Shown here: positions 51,645 through 62,461 of the stretch, in pieces | Position numbering within the stretch: position 1 is the stretch's first letter | Layout of the letters: every line of letters starts with the position of its first letter | From: Streptomyces typhae | GTDB taxonomy: Bacteria > Actinomycetota > Actinomycetes > Streptomycetales > Streptomycetaceae | Reading direction: 5' to 3' | Assembly (NCBI RefSeq): GCF_009755605.1 | Contig: NZ_WPNZ01000003.1 | Coordinates: 124,001 to 188,000 of the forward strand | DNA: 64,000 nucleotides | Translations under genes and position numbers: made by a program | Notes under the pieces: model-generated | Databases searched by the model: none | Told to the model about the DNA's origin: nothing | The model's input: the letters and a program-made list of their open reading frames with translations, nothing else

Positions 51645-52949
51645 ATGACGTCTTCGCCCGCGACCCCCGCTTCGCCCGCGACCCCCACCGCGTCGCTGGC
51701 CACCGGCCAGCGCTCGCTCGGCGTCCCCGCCGACGCCGCGGACGCCCCCGGCACCGCTCCGGGGCCCGCGCCCCGTTTCCCGCTGTGGCCGCCGCTCACC
51801 GGGGGCTGCCCGGTCACGAGCACGGACTCCGTCGCGTACCCGGTCGAGGTCGACTACGCCTACGACGGGCTGCCCGCCGACTTCTTCGCGACCGCCGGGT
51901 CCCGCCCGCGCGGGCACGAGCGGTGGGCGCCCCTGCTTCCGCCCCTGTACGCCCCCGGGCTCGCGGAGGGCGGCACTCCGCTCCTTCCCCTGGAGACCCT
52001 TCCCCTGGAGGGCGGGGTATGGATCAAGGACGAGTCCCGCAATCCGACGTGGAGTCACAAGGACCGCCTCAACCGCGTCACCGTGAGCGCGGCGGTCGGC
52101 GTGGGCGCGGCGGGCGTCGTCGTCGCCTCGTCCGGCAACCACGGCGCGTCGGCGGCGGCGTACGCGGCGCGGGCCGGGCTGCGGTGCGCCGTCGTGACGT
52201 CCGTGGACGTGCCGCCCGCCGTCGACGCGTTCCTGCGCGCCTACGGGGCCACCGTGCTGCCCGTGCCCACCGAGGAGCGGTGGCCGCTGCTGCGCCGTAT
52301 CGTCGAGCGCGCCGGGTACCACCCCGTCAGCAATCTCACGCCCGCCGCGCACACCGGGCACGCCTTCGGGCCCGAGGGCTACAAGACCATCGCCTACGAG
52401 ATCTTCGCGGAGCTGGGTCTCGCCCCGGGCGCGGTGTTCGTCCCCACCGGCTACGGAGAGCTGCTGTTCGGCGTGTGGAAGGGGTTCACGGAACTCGCCC
52501 GGTACGGCCTCGTGGACCGGGTGCCCCGCATGTACGCCTGCGAGCCGGCCGCCGGGGGCCCGCTGGCCGCGGCCGTGCGCGCCGGGGTGCCCGCCGCGCA
52601 CGTCTCCCCCGGGCCCACGGCCGCGTACGCCATCGACTGTGCCGTGGGCGGGTACCGGGGGGTGGTCGCGGTGCGGGAGAGCGGGGGTGGCGCCCTGCTC
52701 GTCTCCGACGCGGAGATGGCCGCGGCCCGGGACGAGCTGGCGCGGGGCGGGGTGTGGGGGGAGGTTTCCGCTGCCGCGGGGGTTGCGGGGGTGCGGCAGT
52801 TGGCCCGGGGCGGGTGGGCGGTGGAGGGGCCTGTGGTCTGTGTCTCCACTTCCAGTGGGTTCAAGGACCGGGATCTGCTGGCCGTTCCGTCGACCGGAGC
52901 GGTGGATCCGGGGGACTGGGCGGGGGTGGAGCGGCGGCTGCGGGGGTGA
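51645..52949 (+). CDS. Threonine-synthase-like PLP-dependent enzyme
   Basis: The product has 434 residues and starts MTSSPATPASPATPT; the first 35 residues are low complexity and the true start may be slightly later. LEGGVWIKDESRNPTWSHKDRL carries the PLP-binding lysine (SHKDR). VVVASSGNHGASAAAYAARAGLRCAVV is the phosphate-binding S-S-G-N-H-G loop. VFVPTGYGELLFGVWKGF is the glycine-rich cofactor region. It belongs to the fold type II branch with threonine synthase and threonine dehydratase; the exact substrate is uncertain. The convergent APC transporter gene follows. Confidence 0.85.
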   Translation: MTSSPATPASPATPTASLATGQRSLGVPADAADAPGTAPGPAPRFPLWPPLTGGCPVTSTDSVAYPVEVDYAYDGLPADFFATAGSRPRGHERWAPLLPPLYAPGLAEGGTPLLPLETLPLEGGVWIKDESRNPTWSHKDRLNRVTVSAAVGVGAAGVVVASSGNHGASAAAYAARAGLRCAVVTSVDVPPAVDAFLRAYGATVLPVPTEERWPLLRRIVERAGYHPVSNLTPAAHTGHAFGPEGYKTIAYEIFAELGLAPGAVFVPTGYGELLFGVWKGFTELARYGLVDRVPRMYACEPAAGGPLAAAVRAGVPAAHVSPGPTAAYAIDCAVGGYRGVVAVRESGGGALLVSDAEMAAARDELARGGVWGEVSAAAGVAGVRQLARGGWAVEGPVVCVSTSSGFKDRDLLAVPSTGAVDPGDWAGVERRLRG

Positions 52950-52992
52950 GGGGGCCGCGCGGGGGCGCCCCAGTCCCGCCCCTTCACCGAAA

Positions 52993-53009
52993 CCGGGGCT
53001 CCGCCCCGG
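52993..53009. terminator. GC-rich hairpin between convergent genes
   Basis: CCGGGGC-TCC-GCCCCGG at 52993-53009 is a 7-bp perfect stem inside sequence (GGCTCCGCCCCGGACCCCG) that is a very common intergenic Streptomyces motif. It separates two converging genes and probably terminates both. Confidence 0.6.
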
Positions 53010-53064
53010 ACCCCGTATCGGCCTGCGGCCTCGTCCTCAATCGCCGGACGGGCTGTTCAGACGG

Positions 53065-54474
53065 CTACTCCCCCGGCACACTCACCAACCACCGGCTCCC
53101 CCTCCGCGGCCGCAGATAGAACACCCAGTACAGCGTGGCCACCCCCACGATCCCCCCGGTCCACAGGAGGTGGCCGGTCTCCTGTTGGCTGAGGACGTAG
53201 GCGAGGACGGCCACGAGGGCCACGGGAACCCCGGGCCACAGCGGCATCCGCCAGGCGGGCGCGGCCCCGTGCGCCCCCCGCCGCCCGAGCAGCGCGGCAA
53301 CGGCGACCAGCAGGTACATCCCGGTCACGGACACCCCGGTCACCCCGTACAGGGTGTCGAGGTCGACGAAGCAGAAGGCGGCGCCGGGCAGGCCCACGAG
53401 GAGGGTGGCGACCCAGGGCGAGCCGAAGCGGCCGAGGCGGGAGAGGACGGTGTTGACGGGGGCGGGCCAGGCCTTGTCGCGGGCGGAGGCGAACAGGACC
53501 CGGGAGTTCTGGATGACCATGACGATGCCGGCGTTGATGATGGCGAGGGCCACGCACAGGCTGATGAAGGTGGAGACGCCGGAACTGGACCAGGCGGCGA
53601 CCATCCCGCCGATGTCACCGCTGGTGAGCGTCGCCAGATCGGGCGCGCCCATGGTGATCGCGGCGACCGGCACGAGGAGGACGACGGCGGAGATGCCGAG
53701 CGTGAGGAGCACGGTGCGGGCGACGTTGCGCCGCGGGTTCTCCATCTCCTCGGAGAGGTAGACGGCCGTGGAGAAGCCCTGGGTGACGAAGAGCGCGATG
53801 GCGAGCCCGGAGACGATCAGCATGGCGGTGACGGCGTCGGGGCCGCCGCCCGTGCCCGCCACCTCCGGACGGGCGAGGCTGCCCGCGCCGCGCTCGGCGT
53901 GCGCGAACCCGAGCACCGCGACGACCCCCGCGGCGACCACTTCGAGGACCAGGAAGACCCCGGTGATCCAGGCGTTGGCGCGCAGGTCGAGGAGGCCCGC
54001 GAGGGTGGCGAGGAGCATCACGCCCGCGCCCGCGAGGGACGGGTCGAGATGCACGACGGGCGCGAGGTAGTCGGCAGTGCCCATGGCGATGACGGGCGGC
54101 ACGATCATGACGACGAGCAGGGACAGGACGAAGACGAGCCAGCCCGCGAGCCTGCCCGCCATCGTCGACACCATGGCGTACTCGCCGCCCGCGCTGGGGA
54201 TCAGGGTGCCGAGCTCGGAGTAGCAGAACGCGACGCCCACGCAGAGCAGCGCGCCGATGGCGATGGTGAGGGCGGTGGCGGTGCCGAGCGAGGAGAAGAG
54301 GTCGGGGACGACGACGAAGAGCGTGGACGCGGGGGTCACGCAGGAGAGGGTGAGCAGGGTGCCGCCGACGACACCGATGGACCGCTTCAGCTGCCGCGGC
54401 GCCCCGTCCGGCGCCGGAGTCGTCTCCGGGGCGAGGGCGGTCGGGGACGGAGGCGAGGGCAGCGTTTCGGTCAT
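53065..54474 (-). CDS. APC-superfamily amino acid/amine transporter
   Basis: The 469-residue integral membrane protein has about 12 helices. The first is the APC signature RSIGVVGGTLLTLSCVTPASTLFVVVPDLFSSLG with a helix break. FCYSELGTLIPSAGGEYAMV carries the conserved 'y-Ely-pSaGG-y' motif of the family. FVTQGFSTAVYLSEEMENPRRNVARTVL is the 'e-n-pr-n' loop. The substrate is probably an amino acid or polyamine. It could supply a substrate to the neighbouring PLP enzyme, but the genes are convergent, so co-regulation is unproven. Confidence 0.9.
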   Translation of the reverse strand: MTETLPSPPSPTALAPETTPAPDGAPRQLKRSIGVVGGTLLTLSCVTPASTLFVVVPDLFSSLGTATALTIAIGALLCVGVAFCYSELGTLIPSAGGEYAMVSTMAGRLAGWLVFVLSLLVVMIVPPVIAMGTADYLAPVVHLDPSLAGAGVMLLATLAGLLDLRANAWITGVFLVLEVVAAGVVAVLGFAHAERGAGSLARPEVAGTGGGPDAVTAMLIVSGLAIALFVTQGFSTAVYLSEEMENPRRNVARTVLLTLGISAVVLLVPVAAITMGAPDLATLTSGDIGGMVAAWSSSGVSTFISLCVALAIINAGIVMVIQNSRVLFASARDKAWPAPVNTVLSRLGRFGSPWVATLLVGLPGAAFCFVDLDTLYGVTGVSVTGMYLLVAVAALLGRRGAHGAAPAWRMPLWPGVPVALVAVLAYVLSQQETGHLLWTGGIVGVATLYWVFYLRPRRGSRWLVSVPGE

Positions 54475-54748
54475 GCGGTGGATCCGATCGGCTCGTACCG
54501 GAAGGGGGTGCGGAGCCGTCAGGAAACCCCGGCGTCAACAAGACGTCAATGGCCGGTCACCTACGGAATCCGCACCTCCAACGATCATCAACTGGCCATG
54601 GAATCGCAGACCTTGACGCCTGAAGGGTCATTTTCCATAAGAGACGTACCGATGAGCCTTCGCATGGAAGGACGAAATCGAGGAGTACCTTTCACACCCC
54701 ATTTCTCCCCTCCCTACGGGAACCGCAGCACTCGCCCGGAAAAAGAAA
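54475..54748. other. Intergenic region between the APC transporter and the inositol operon end
   Basis: No gene is recognised in this 274-base, lower-GC stretch. It holds the promoter of the leftward transporter gene. Confidence 0.4.
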
Positions 54749-54777
54749 CGAAGCCGTCCGCAGGGCGGACGGCTTCG
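54749..54777 (-). terminator. Rho-independent-type terminator of the inositol operon
   Basis: CGAAGCCGTCCGC (54749-54761) and GCGGACGGCTTCG (54765-54777) form a 13-bp stem with a three-base loop. On the minus strand it is followed by TTTCTTTTT. It lies 19 bases beyond the mmsA stop and is one of the few classical terminators in this window. Confidence 0.92.
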
Positions 54778-54795
54778 TTCAGGGGGTCGCGGCTG

Positions 54796-56307
<1,512 letters not shown>

Positions 56308-56320
56308 GCCGGGTTTCCCT

Positions 56321-58249
56321 TCACAAGTGGCGGCGCCGGGTCGAGACGTGCCGGTCGTACTCCTCGCGGGCCTCGACCGCCGACGTGCGCGTCGCGGTCT
56401 CGGCCACGGGCACATCCCACCACGCCTGTGCCGGGGGCGGGCCCGACACTGTGTCTGCCGTTTCCGTCTCCACGTAGACACATGCGGGGCCGTCCGCTGC
56501 ACGCGCTTCGCGCAGCGCGGCGCGCAGCTCACGGACGGTCTTCGCGCGGGTCACGGGCAGTCCGAGGGACGCCGCGTTGGCGGCGAGGTCGACCGGCAGC
56601 GGGGTTCCGGTATAGCTCCCGTCGGGGGCCCGGTGGCGGTAGGCGGTGCCGAAGCGCTCCCCGCCCACGGACTCCGACAGGCCCCCGATGGAGGCGTAGC
56701 CGTGGTTCTGGAGGATCACGACCTTGATGGGGATGTTCTCCTGCACGGCCGTGACGATCTCGGTGGGCATCATCAGATACGTCCCGTCGCCGACCAGGGC
56801 CCACACGGGCCGCTCGGGCGCGGCCAGGGACACCCCGATCGCGGCCGGGATCTCGTAGCCCATGCAGGAGTAGCCGTACTCCACGTGGTACTGGCGCGGC
56901 GAGCGGGCCCGCCACAGCTTGTGCAGGTCGCCGGGGAGCGATCCGGCCGCGTTGACGAGGACGTCCTCGTCGGTGACGATCTCGTCGAGCAGGCCGAGCA
57001 CCTGCGTCTGGGTCGGCCGGACGTCCGGTTCGTCCGCTTCGTACGCGGCGTCGACGCGGTGCTCCCAGCGCTGCTTGTCGTCCGTGTACTCGGTCACGTA
57101 CGCGGGGTCGACACGGTGGCCGGTGAGCACGTCCCGCAGCCCTTCGAGGGCGGCGCGGGCGTCCGCGACGACCGTCGTGGCCGCCATCTTGTGCGCGTCG
57201 AACGCGGCGACGTTGAGGTTGAGGAAGCGCACGCCGGGCGCGGCGAAGAGGGTGCCGGACGCGGTGGTGAAGTCGGTGTAGCGGGTGCCGACGCCGATGA
57301 CCAGGTCGGCGGTGCGGGCCAGTTCGTCGGCGGTGGAGGTGCCGGTGTGGCCGATGCCGCCGACGTCGGCCGGGTGGTCGTGGCTGAGGGAGCCCTTGCC
57401 CGCCTGGGTGGCGGCGACGGGGATGCCGGTGGCGTCCGCGAGGGCGGCGAGGGCCTGCTCGGCGGCGCTGTGGTGGACGCCGCCGCCCGCGACGACCAGG
57501 GGCCGGTCGCTGTCGCGCACCAGGCTCGCGGCGGCGGCGAGTTCGGCGGGGTCGGGGGCCTGGCGGCGCACGGACCACACCCGCTCGACGAAGAACTCCT
57601 CCGGCCAGTCGTACGCCTCCGCCTGCACGTCCTGCGGCAGGGCGAGCGTCACCGCGCCGGTGTCGACGGGGTCGGTGAGCACCCGCATCGCCTGGAGCGC
57701 GGCCGGGATCAGCGCCTCGGGGCGGGTGATCCGGTCGAAGTACCTGGAGACGGGCCGCAGGCAGTCGTTCACGGACACGTCGCCCGCGTACGGCACTTCG
57801 AGCTGCTGGAGCACCGGGTCCGCGGGGCGGGTCGCGAAGGTGTCGCCGGGCAGGAGGAGGACCGGCAGGTGGTTGACGGTCGCGAGGGCGGCGCCGGTGA
57901 CGAGGTTGGTGGCGCCGGGGCCGATGGACGTGGTCACGGCCTGGGTGGAGAGGCGGCCGCACTGGCGCGCGTAGCCGACCGCCGCGTGCACCATGGCCTG
58001 TTCGTTGCGGCCCTGGTGGAAGGGCATCGCCTCGCCGTACTCGACGAGGGCCTGGCCGAGGCCCGCCACGTTGCCGTGTCCGAAGATGCCCCAGGTGGCG
58101 TCGACGAGGCGCCGCCGCTCGCCGTCCCGTTCGGTGAACTGCCTGGTCAGGAAGCGCACCAGGGCCTGGGCCGTGGTGAGCCGTACCCTGCCGGGCGTGC
58201 CGGCGGCGCCCAAGCTGCCGGTGTGCGTGCCGGTGTGCGTGCCGCTCAT
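56321..58249 (-). CDS. iolD: 3D-(3,5/4)-trihydroxycyclohexane-1,2-dione hydrolase
   Basis: This is a 642-residue TPP-dependent enzyme (start MSGTHTGTHTGSLGAAG at 58249, a little repetitive). It has the usual three-domain layout: the glutamate-bearing N-terminal Pyr domain (ATWGIFGHGNVAGLGQAL, FHQGRNEQAMVHAAVGYAR, TTSIGPGATNLVTGAALA), a central Rossmann domain and the PP domain with GDGTYLMMPTEIVTAVQENIPIKVVILQNHGYASIGG, the Mg-TPP motif GDG-n-N. It opens the ring of the inositol-derived diketone. The start overlaps the iolB stop by four bases. The gene is separated from mmsA by 13 bases. Confidence 0.93.
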   Translation of the reverse strand: MSGTHTGTHTGSLGAAGTPGRVRLTTAQALVRFLTRQFTERDGERRRLVDATWGIFGHGNVAGLGQALVEYGEAMPFHQGRNEQAMVHAAVGYARQCGRLSTQAVTTSIGPGATNLVTGAALATVNHLPVLLLPGDTFATRPADPVLQQLEVPYAGDVSVNDCLRPVSRYFDRITRPEALIPAALQAMRVLTDPVDTGAVTLALPQDVQAEAYDWPEEFFVERVWSVRRQAPDPAELAAAASLVRDSDRPLVVAGGGVHHSAAEQALAALADATGIPVAATQAGKGSLSHDHPADVGGIGHTGTSTADELARTADLVIGVGTRYTDFTTASGTLFAAPGVRFLNLNVAAFDAHKMAATTVVADARAALEGLRDVLTGHRVDPAYVTEYTDDKQRWEHRVDAAYEADEPDVRPTQTQVLGLLDEIVTDEDVLVNAAGSLPGDLHKLWRARSPRQYHVEYGYSCMGYEIPAAIGVSLAAPERPVWALVGDGTYLMMPTEIVTAVQENIPIKVVILQNHGYASIGGLSESVGGERFGTAYRHRAPDGSYTGTPLPVDLAANAASLGLPVTRAKTVRELRAALREARAADGPACVYVETETADTVSGPPPAQAWWDVPVAETATRTSAVEAREEYDRHVSTRRRHL

Positions 58250-59049
58250 CGGTAACCCTCCGTGTGGTCGGGGTGGAAACAGATCTTCCACTCCCGCTCG
58301 TCCCCCGGTCCCGCCATCACATTCAGGTAGTACATGGTGTGCCCCGGCTGGGCCACGGACGGGCCGTGCCAGCCGTCGGGCACGAGCACGGCGTCCCCGG
58401 AGCGGACCTCGGCCAGCACATCGGTGCCGCCCTCGCGGGACGGGAACACCCGCTGGTAGCCGAAGCCGTGCTCGCCCTCGATCTCGAAGTAGTAGATCTC
58501 TTCGAGGACCGACTCGACGCCCGGCCGGTGCTCGTCGTGCTTGTGCGGCGGGTACGAGGACCAGTTGCCGCCGGGCGTGATCACTTCGACGGCGATCAGG
58601 CGGTCGCAGTCGAAGGCGTCGGCGGCGGCGAAGTTGCGGACCTGCCGGGCGCAGCCGCCGCTGCCGCGCTCCTCGACGGGGACCTCCGGCGCGGGGCCGT
58701 AGCGGGCGGGGAGTCGGCGCTCGCACTTCGCTCCTGCCAAAGCGAAGCGGCCTCCCACGCCGGAGGCGATCTGGATACGGGCGTCACGGGGCACGTAAGC
58801 GAAGTCGGTGACTCCGCTGAACACGCTCTCGCGGCCCAGGAGTTCGATGATCTCGCCCTCCGCGTGCACCGTACAGCCGCCGGTCAGCGGGAGCACGATC
58901 CATTCACTCTCTCCGGTGGCGAAGAAGTGCGTTCCGCCGGCCGGGATCTCGACGACACGCAGCCCCGCGTACGTCCAGGCTGCGGTTTTCGGGTCGATGG
59001 CGACGGCGTACGTGCCATCGGCCGCACTCCCTTTTGGTACGTACGTCAT
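58246..59049 (-). CDS. iolB: 5-deoxy-glucuronate isomerase
   Basis: The product has 267 residues and starts MTYVPKGSAADGTYAVAID at 59049, just after a short GGAG site. It has a bicupin fold: FFATGESEWIVLPLTGGCTVHAEGE, SSYPPHKHDEHRPGVESVLEEIYYFEIEGEHGFGYQRVF with the metal-binding His-x-His-n-Glu-type residues, and DAVLVPDGWHGPSVAQPGHTMYYLNVMAGPG. It converts 5-deoxy-glucuronate to 2-deoxy-5-keto-gluconate. It is coupled to iolD by an ATGA overlap. Confidence 0.93.
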   Translation of the reverse strand: MTYVPKGSAADGTYAVAIDPKTAAWTYAGLRVVEIPAGGTHFFATGESEWIVLPLTGGCTVHAEGEIIELLGRESVFSGVTDFAYVPRDARIQIASGVGGRFALAGAKCERRLPARYGPAPEVPVEERGSGGCARQVRNFAAADAFDCDRLIAVEVITPGGNWSSYPPHKHDEHRPGVESVLEEIYYFEIEGEHGFGYQRVFPSREGGTDVLAEVRSGDAVLVPDGWHGPSVAQPGHTMYYLNVMAGPGDEREWKICFHPDHTEGYR

Positions 59050-59101
59050 GCGGGGCTCCTCCTGATCGCGTAGGTCACTGCCGTCGCGTCCGCCGCCACG
59101 G

Positions 59102-59992
59102 CTACAGCAGGCCGACGGCGGTGTCGACGGCGCCCGCGACGTCGCCGTCCGGCGGGTACAGCAGGGTCCGCCCCGCGACCAGGCCCTGCACCGTGGGGAG
59201 CCGCAGGGCACCGCGCCACTTCTCGTACGCGGTGTCCGTACCCTTCGCGCCGCCCGCGTCACCGCCGAGGAGCACGGCGGGCAGCGTCGAGGTCTCCATG
59301 ACGCGGGCCATGTCGTCGGGGTTCTCGGTGACCGGGACCTTCAGCCAGGTGTACGCGGAGGTGCCGCCGAGGCCGGAGGCGATGGCGATGGAGCGGGTGA
59401 CGGCGTCGGCGCCCAGGTCGTTGCGGAGCACCCCGTCGGCGCTCCTGCGGCACAGGAACGGCTCGACGAACACCGGGAGCCTGCGGGCCGCCATGGCGTC
59501 CACGGCCCGCGCGGTGGCCTCCAGGGTCGTCAGGGAGCCGGGGTCGTCGTAGTCGACGCGCAGCAGCAGCTTGCCCGCGTCGAAGCCGGACCGCTCGATG
59601 TCCTCGGGGCGGTGGCCGGTGAAGCGGTCGTCCAGCTCGAAGGCGGCGCCCGCGAGTCCGCCGCGGTTCATGGAGCCCATGACGACCTTGTCCTCCAGGG
59701 CTCCCAGGAGCAGGAGGTCGTCGAGGATGTCGGCGGTGGCGAGGACGCCGTCCACGCCGGGGCGGGACAGCGCCTCGCAGAGGCGTCCCAGGAGGTCCGC
59801 GCGGTCCGCCATGGCCAGGGGGTCGCCCCCTGCCCCGAGGGCGCCGCGGGCCGGGTGGTCCGCTGCGACGATCATCAGGCGGCCCGAGGGGCCGACGAGG
59901 TCGCGCCGTTTGCGGCGGGCCGCGGCATCGGCGACGGCTTCGGGGTGCCGTACCCGGGTGCGTACGATCTCGCCCACATCGACCGGGGTCAC
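59102..59992 (-). CDS. Cgl0159-family (beta/alpha)8 aldolase-like protein of the iol operon
   Basis: GTG 59992 is chosen because GGAGG lies seven bases upstream. The 296-residue product has the class I aldolase/TIM-barrel layout: LMIVAADHPARGALG, VLATADILDDLLLLGALEDKVVMGSMNRGGLAG, KLLLRVDYDDPGSLTTLEATARAVDAMAARRLPVFVEPF, TWLKVPVTENPDDMARVME with the family's active-site lysine in WLKVP, and VLLGGDAGG. Such proteins accompany iol genes in Corynebacterium and Streptomyces and may do the aldol cleavage of 2-deoxy-5-keto-gluconate 6-phosphate (the IolJ role). That function is inferred from position. Confidence 0.8.
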   Translation of the reverse strand: MTPVDVGEIVRTRVRHPEAVADAAARRKRRDLVGPSGRLMIVAADHPARGALGAGGDPLAMADRADLLGRLCEALSRPGVDGVLATADILDDLLLLGALEDKVVMGSMNRGGLAGAAFELDDRFTGHRPEDIERSGFDAGKLLLRVDYDDPGSLTTLEATARAVDAMAARRLPVFVEPFLCRRSADGVLRNDLGADAVTRSIAIASGLGGTSAYTWLKVPVTENPDDMARVMETSTLPAVLLGGDAGGAKGTDTAYEKWRGALRLPTVQGLVAGRTLLYPPDGDVAGAVDTAVGLL

Positions 59993-60134
59993 GCCTTGTC
60001 CTCCGTACGCCCGCCGACCTCGCGTTGACCGAACGGCACCCGGAACCGCGGGCTGTGCCCACCCGTGCCGCCCCGCGGCACGACTGCCCACAGCGGACGC
60101 GGATGCGGCGGGCGCAGGCCCGTTGCCCGGAGGG

Positions 60135-61100
60135 TCACAGCACCGCCCCCGCCGCCAGCGCGGACTCCACCTCGGTGGCGTACGGCATCGCGGACGAGCA
60201 CTCCAGGCGGGAGGCGACGATCGCCCCGGCCGCGTTCGCGTACCGGATCACGTGCTCCAGGTCCCAGCCGGAGAGCAGGCCGTGGCACAGCGCACCGCCG
60301 AACGCGTCCCCGGCCCCGAGCCCGTTCAGGACCGTCACCGGCAGCGGCGGCACCTCCACGACGTCACCCGCCCGGTTCATGGCCAGGACCCCCTTGGGCC
60401 CCTGCTTGACCACGGCGAGCTCCACGCCCGCGGCGAGCAGCGCCCCCGCCGCCGCCCGCGGCTCCCGCACCCCCGTGGCGATCTCCACCTCGTCCACGTT
60501 GCCCACGGCGACGCTCGCGTGCCGCAGCGCGGCGGCGTAGTGCGGCCGGGCCGCGTCCGGTTCCTGCCAGAACATGGGCCGCCAGTCGAGATCGAAGACG
60601 GTGACACCGCCGGAGCGGGCGCCGAGGGCCGCGATCGTCGCCGTCCGGCTCGGCTCCGCGCACAGGCCGGTCCCGGTCATCCAGAAGATCCGGGCCTCGG
60701 CGATCGCGTCGAGGTCGAGATCGGGCGCCGCGATCTCCAGGTCGGGCGCCTTCGGCTGCCGGTAGAAGTACAGCGGGAAGTCGTCGGGCGGGAACACCTC
60801 GCAGAACGTCACGGGCGTCGGCAGCTCCGCCACCGGGGCCACCCACCGGTCGTCCACACCGAACTCCCGGAGCTGCTCGCAAAGATACGAACCGAAGGGG
60901 TCCTGTCCCGTCCGCGTGACAACGCCCACGCGCCGCCCGAGCCGCGCCGCCGCGACCGCCACGTTCGCGGCCGAGCCGCCGAGGAACTTCCCGAACGTCG
61001 TGACCTGCGAGAGCGGCACCCCGGTCTGCAGGGGGTAGAGGTCCACCCCGATCCGGCCCATCGTGATGACGTCGTACGGATCGGTGTACGGATCGGTCAC
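60135..61100 (-). CDS. iolC: 5-dehydro-2-deoxygluconokinase
   Basis: GTG 61100 (VTDPYTDPYDVITMGRIGVDLYP) is preferred to an upstream ATG with a poorly spaced site. It is a PfkB-type sugar kinase: GRIGVDLYPLQTGVPLSQVTTFGKFLGGSAANVAVAAARLG (substrate-binding motif GG-aaN-a), RVGVVTRTGQDPFGSYL, and near the C-terminus VTVLNGLGAGDAFGGALCHGLL, the GAGD anion hole with the catalytic Asp. It phosphorylates 2-deoxy-5-keto-gluconate. It is the first gene of the leftward operon and has its own promoter region to the right. Confidence 0.93.
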   Translation of the reverse strand: MTDPYTDPYDVITMGRIGVDLYPLQTGVPLSQVTTFGKFLGGSAANVAVAAARLGRRVGVVTRTGQDPFGSYLCEQLREFGVDDRWVAPVAELPTPVTFCEVFPPDDFPLYFYRQPKAPDLEIAAPDLDLDAIAEARIFWMTGTGLCAEPSRTATIAALGARSGGVTVFDLDWRPMFWQEPDAARPHYAAALRHASVAVGNVDEVEIATGVREPRAAAGALLAAGVELAVVKQGPKGVLAMNRAGDVVEVPPLPVTVLNGLGAGDAFGGALCHGLLSGWDLEHVIRYANAAGAIVASRLECSSAMPYATEVESALAAGAVL

Positions 61101-61141
61101 CCTGCACATCCCTTCCTGGAGGCAGCCTGTCGCCACCCCCA

Positions 61142-61171
61142 GGTCTAATCCCGCGCCAGGAACCCTGTCAA
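61142..61171 (-). promoter_or_regulatory. Probable iolC promoter
   Basis: Read leftward, TTGACA (61171-61166) and TAGACC (61147-61142) are 18 bases apart, close to a Streptomyces vegetative promoter (TTGACA-n-TAGRRT). Start of transcription would fall about 35-40 bases before the iolC start. The adjoining TGTCA...TGACA dyad (61166-61186) may be the operator of the inositol repressor. Confidence 0.55.
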
Positions 61172-61236
61172 CATTTTGTCCTGACATTCGGACTACTCCT
61201 TGACACTGTTCTCGGCGGACGGCGAGGCTTTCGGTC

Positions 61237-62136
61237 ATGACGACGCTGTCCCGCATCCGGATCGGTTCGGCCCCCGACTCGTGGGGCGTGTGGTTCCCCG
61301 ACGACCCGCGGCAGGTCCCCTGGAGCCGCTTCCTCGACGAGGTCGCCGCGTCCGGATACGAGTGGATCGAGCTCGGCCCGTACGGCTATCTGCCGACCGA
61401 CCCCGCACGGCTCGCCGACGAGACGGGCCGCCGCGGCCTGAAGGTCTCCGCGGGCACCGTCTTCACGGGACTGCACCACGGGCCCGGCGTCTGGGACCGC
61501 ACGTGGGAGCACGTCTCCGCCATCGCCGCGCTCACGCGGGCGACGGGCGCGCGCCATCTCGTCGTGATCCCGTCCTTCTGGCGCGACGACAAGAGCGGCG
61601 AGGTCCTGGAGGACTCCGCCCTCACCGCCGAGCAGTGGCACCACCTCGCCGTACAGACCGAGCGCCTGGGCCGCGAGGTGCGCGAGCGTTACGGCCTGAC
61701 GGTCGTCGTCCACCCGCACGCCGACACCCACATCGACACCGAGGAGAACGTCGCCCGCTTCCTCGACGCGACCGACCCCGACCTGGTCTCGCTCTGCCTG
61801 GACACCGGTCACTACGCCTACTGCGGCGGCGACAGCGTCGAGCTCATCGAGACCTACGGCGAGCGCATCGGCTATCTGCACCTCAAGCAGGTCGACCCGG
61901 CCGTGCTCGCCGAGGTCCGCGCCGAGGACATGCCGTTCGGGCCCGCCGTCGCGCGGGGCGTGATGTGTGAGCCTCCGGCCGGTGTTCCCGCGCTCGAGCC
62001 CGTGCTGCGGGCCGCCCAGAAGCTGGGCGTGGACCTCTTCGCCATCGTCGAGCAGGACATGTACCCCTGCGAGCCGGACCGACCCCTGCCGATCGCCCGC
62101 CGCACCCGCGCGTTCCTGCGCTCCTGCGGGGCGTGA
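61237..62136 (+). CDS. Sugar phosphate isomerase/epimerase (IolE/IolH/IolI-like)
   Basis: The 299-residue product starts MTTLSRIRIGSAPDSWGVWFPDDP at 61237. It is an AP-endonuclease-2-type TIM barrel. The catalytic metal residues are in YEWIELGPYGYLP, LTVVVHPHADTHIDTEENV, VSLCLDTGHYAYCGGD and GYLHLKQVD, the usual E-H-D-H pattern. The opening GSAPDSWGVW is typical of inosose dehydratase (IolE)-like proteins. It is divergent from iolC, so the two directions share one regulatory region. It may be an inosose dehydratase or isomerase of the same pathway; the exact reaction cannot be told from sequence. Confidence 0.85.
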   Translation: MTTLSRIRIGSAPDSWGVWFPDDPRQVPWSRFLDEVAASGYEWIELGPYGYLPTDPARLADETGRRGLKVSAGTVFTGLHHGPGVWDRTWEHVSAIAALTRATGARHLVVIPSFWRDDKSGEVLEDSALTAEQWHHLAVQTERLGREVRERYGLTVVVHPHADTHIDTEENVARFLDATDPDLVSLCLDTGHYAYCGGDSVELIETYGERIGYLHLKQVDPAVLAEVRAEDMPFGPAVARGVMCEPPAGVPALEPVLRAAQKLGVDLFAIVEQDMYPCEPDRPLPIARRTRAFLRSCGA

Positions 62137-62149
62137 GGGGGGCGCCCTC

Positions 62150-62266
62150 AGGGGTGCGGGGAACTGCGCGATCAGCCACGGACAAGCCGCAGACGCGTCT
62201 GCTCAGCACTCGGCAGACGCGTCTGCGGCTTTTCTCTGGTTGCTCGCGCAGTTCCCCGCGCCCCTT
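62150..62266 (+). terminator. Nested double hairpin after the isomerase gene
   Basis: This is a second copy of the element at 45829-45951: outer arms around GCGGGGAACTGCGCG (62155-62169) and its complement (62245-62259), inner stem AGCCGCAGACGCGTCTGC (62185-62202) with 62213-62230, then TTTTCTC. It lies just after the isomerase stop. Confidence 0.85.
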
Positions 62267-62461
62267 ACGGGGCGGGGCGCCCCGCTTCTGTCACAAATGT
62301 CCCGCGGATGCGGGGCTTGGGTCACAGACGCACCACAGGCGGACCCGCACGATCACTCTGCGTCGTTGGCAGGGCACAGGCTGAGTGATCGCCGGCGCGA
62401 GCGCCCGGCCCCCCGTCGGCCGTTCCGGCCGCCTCTGGGCGCTCGCAGTGAGGAGCCCTCC

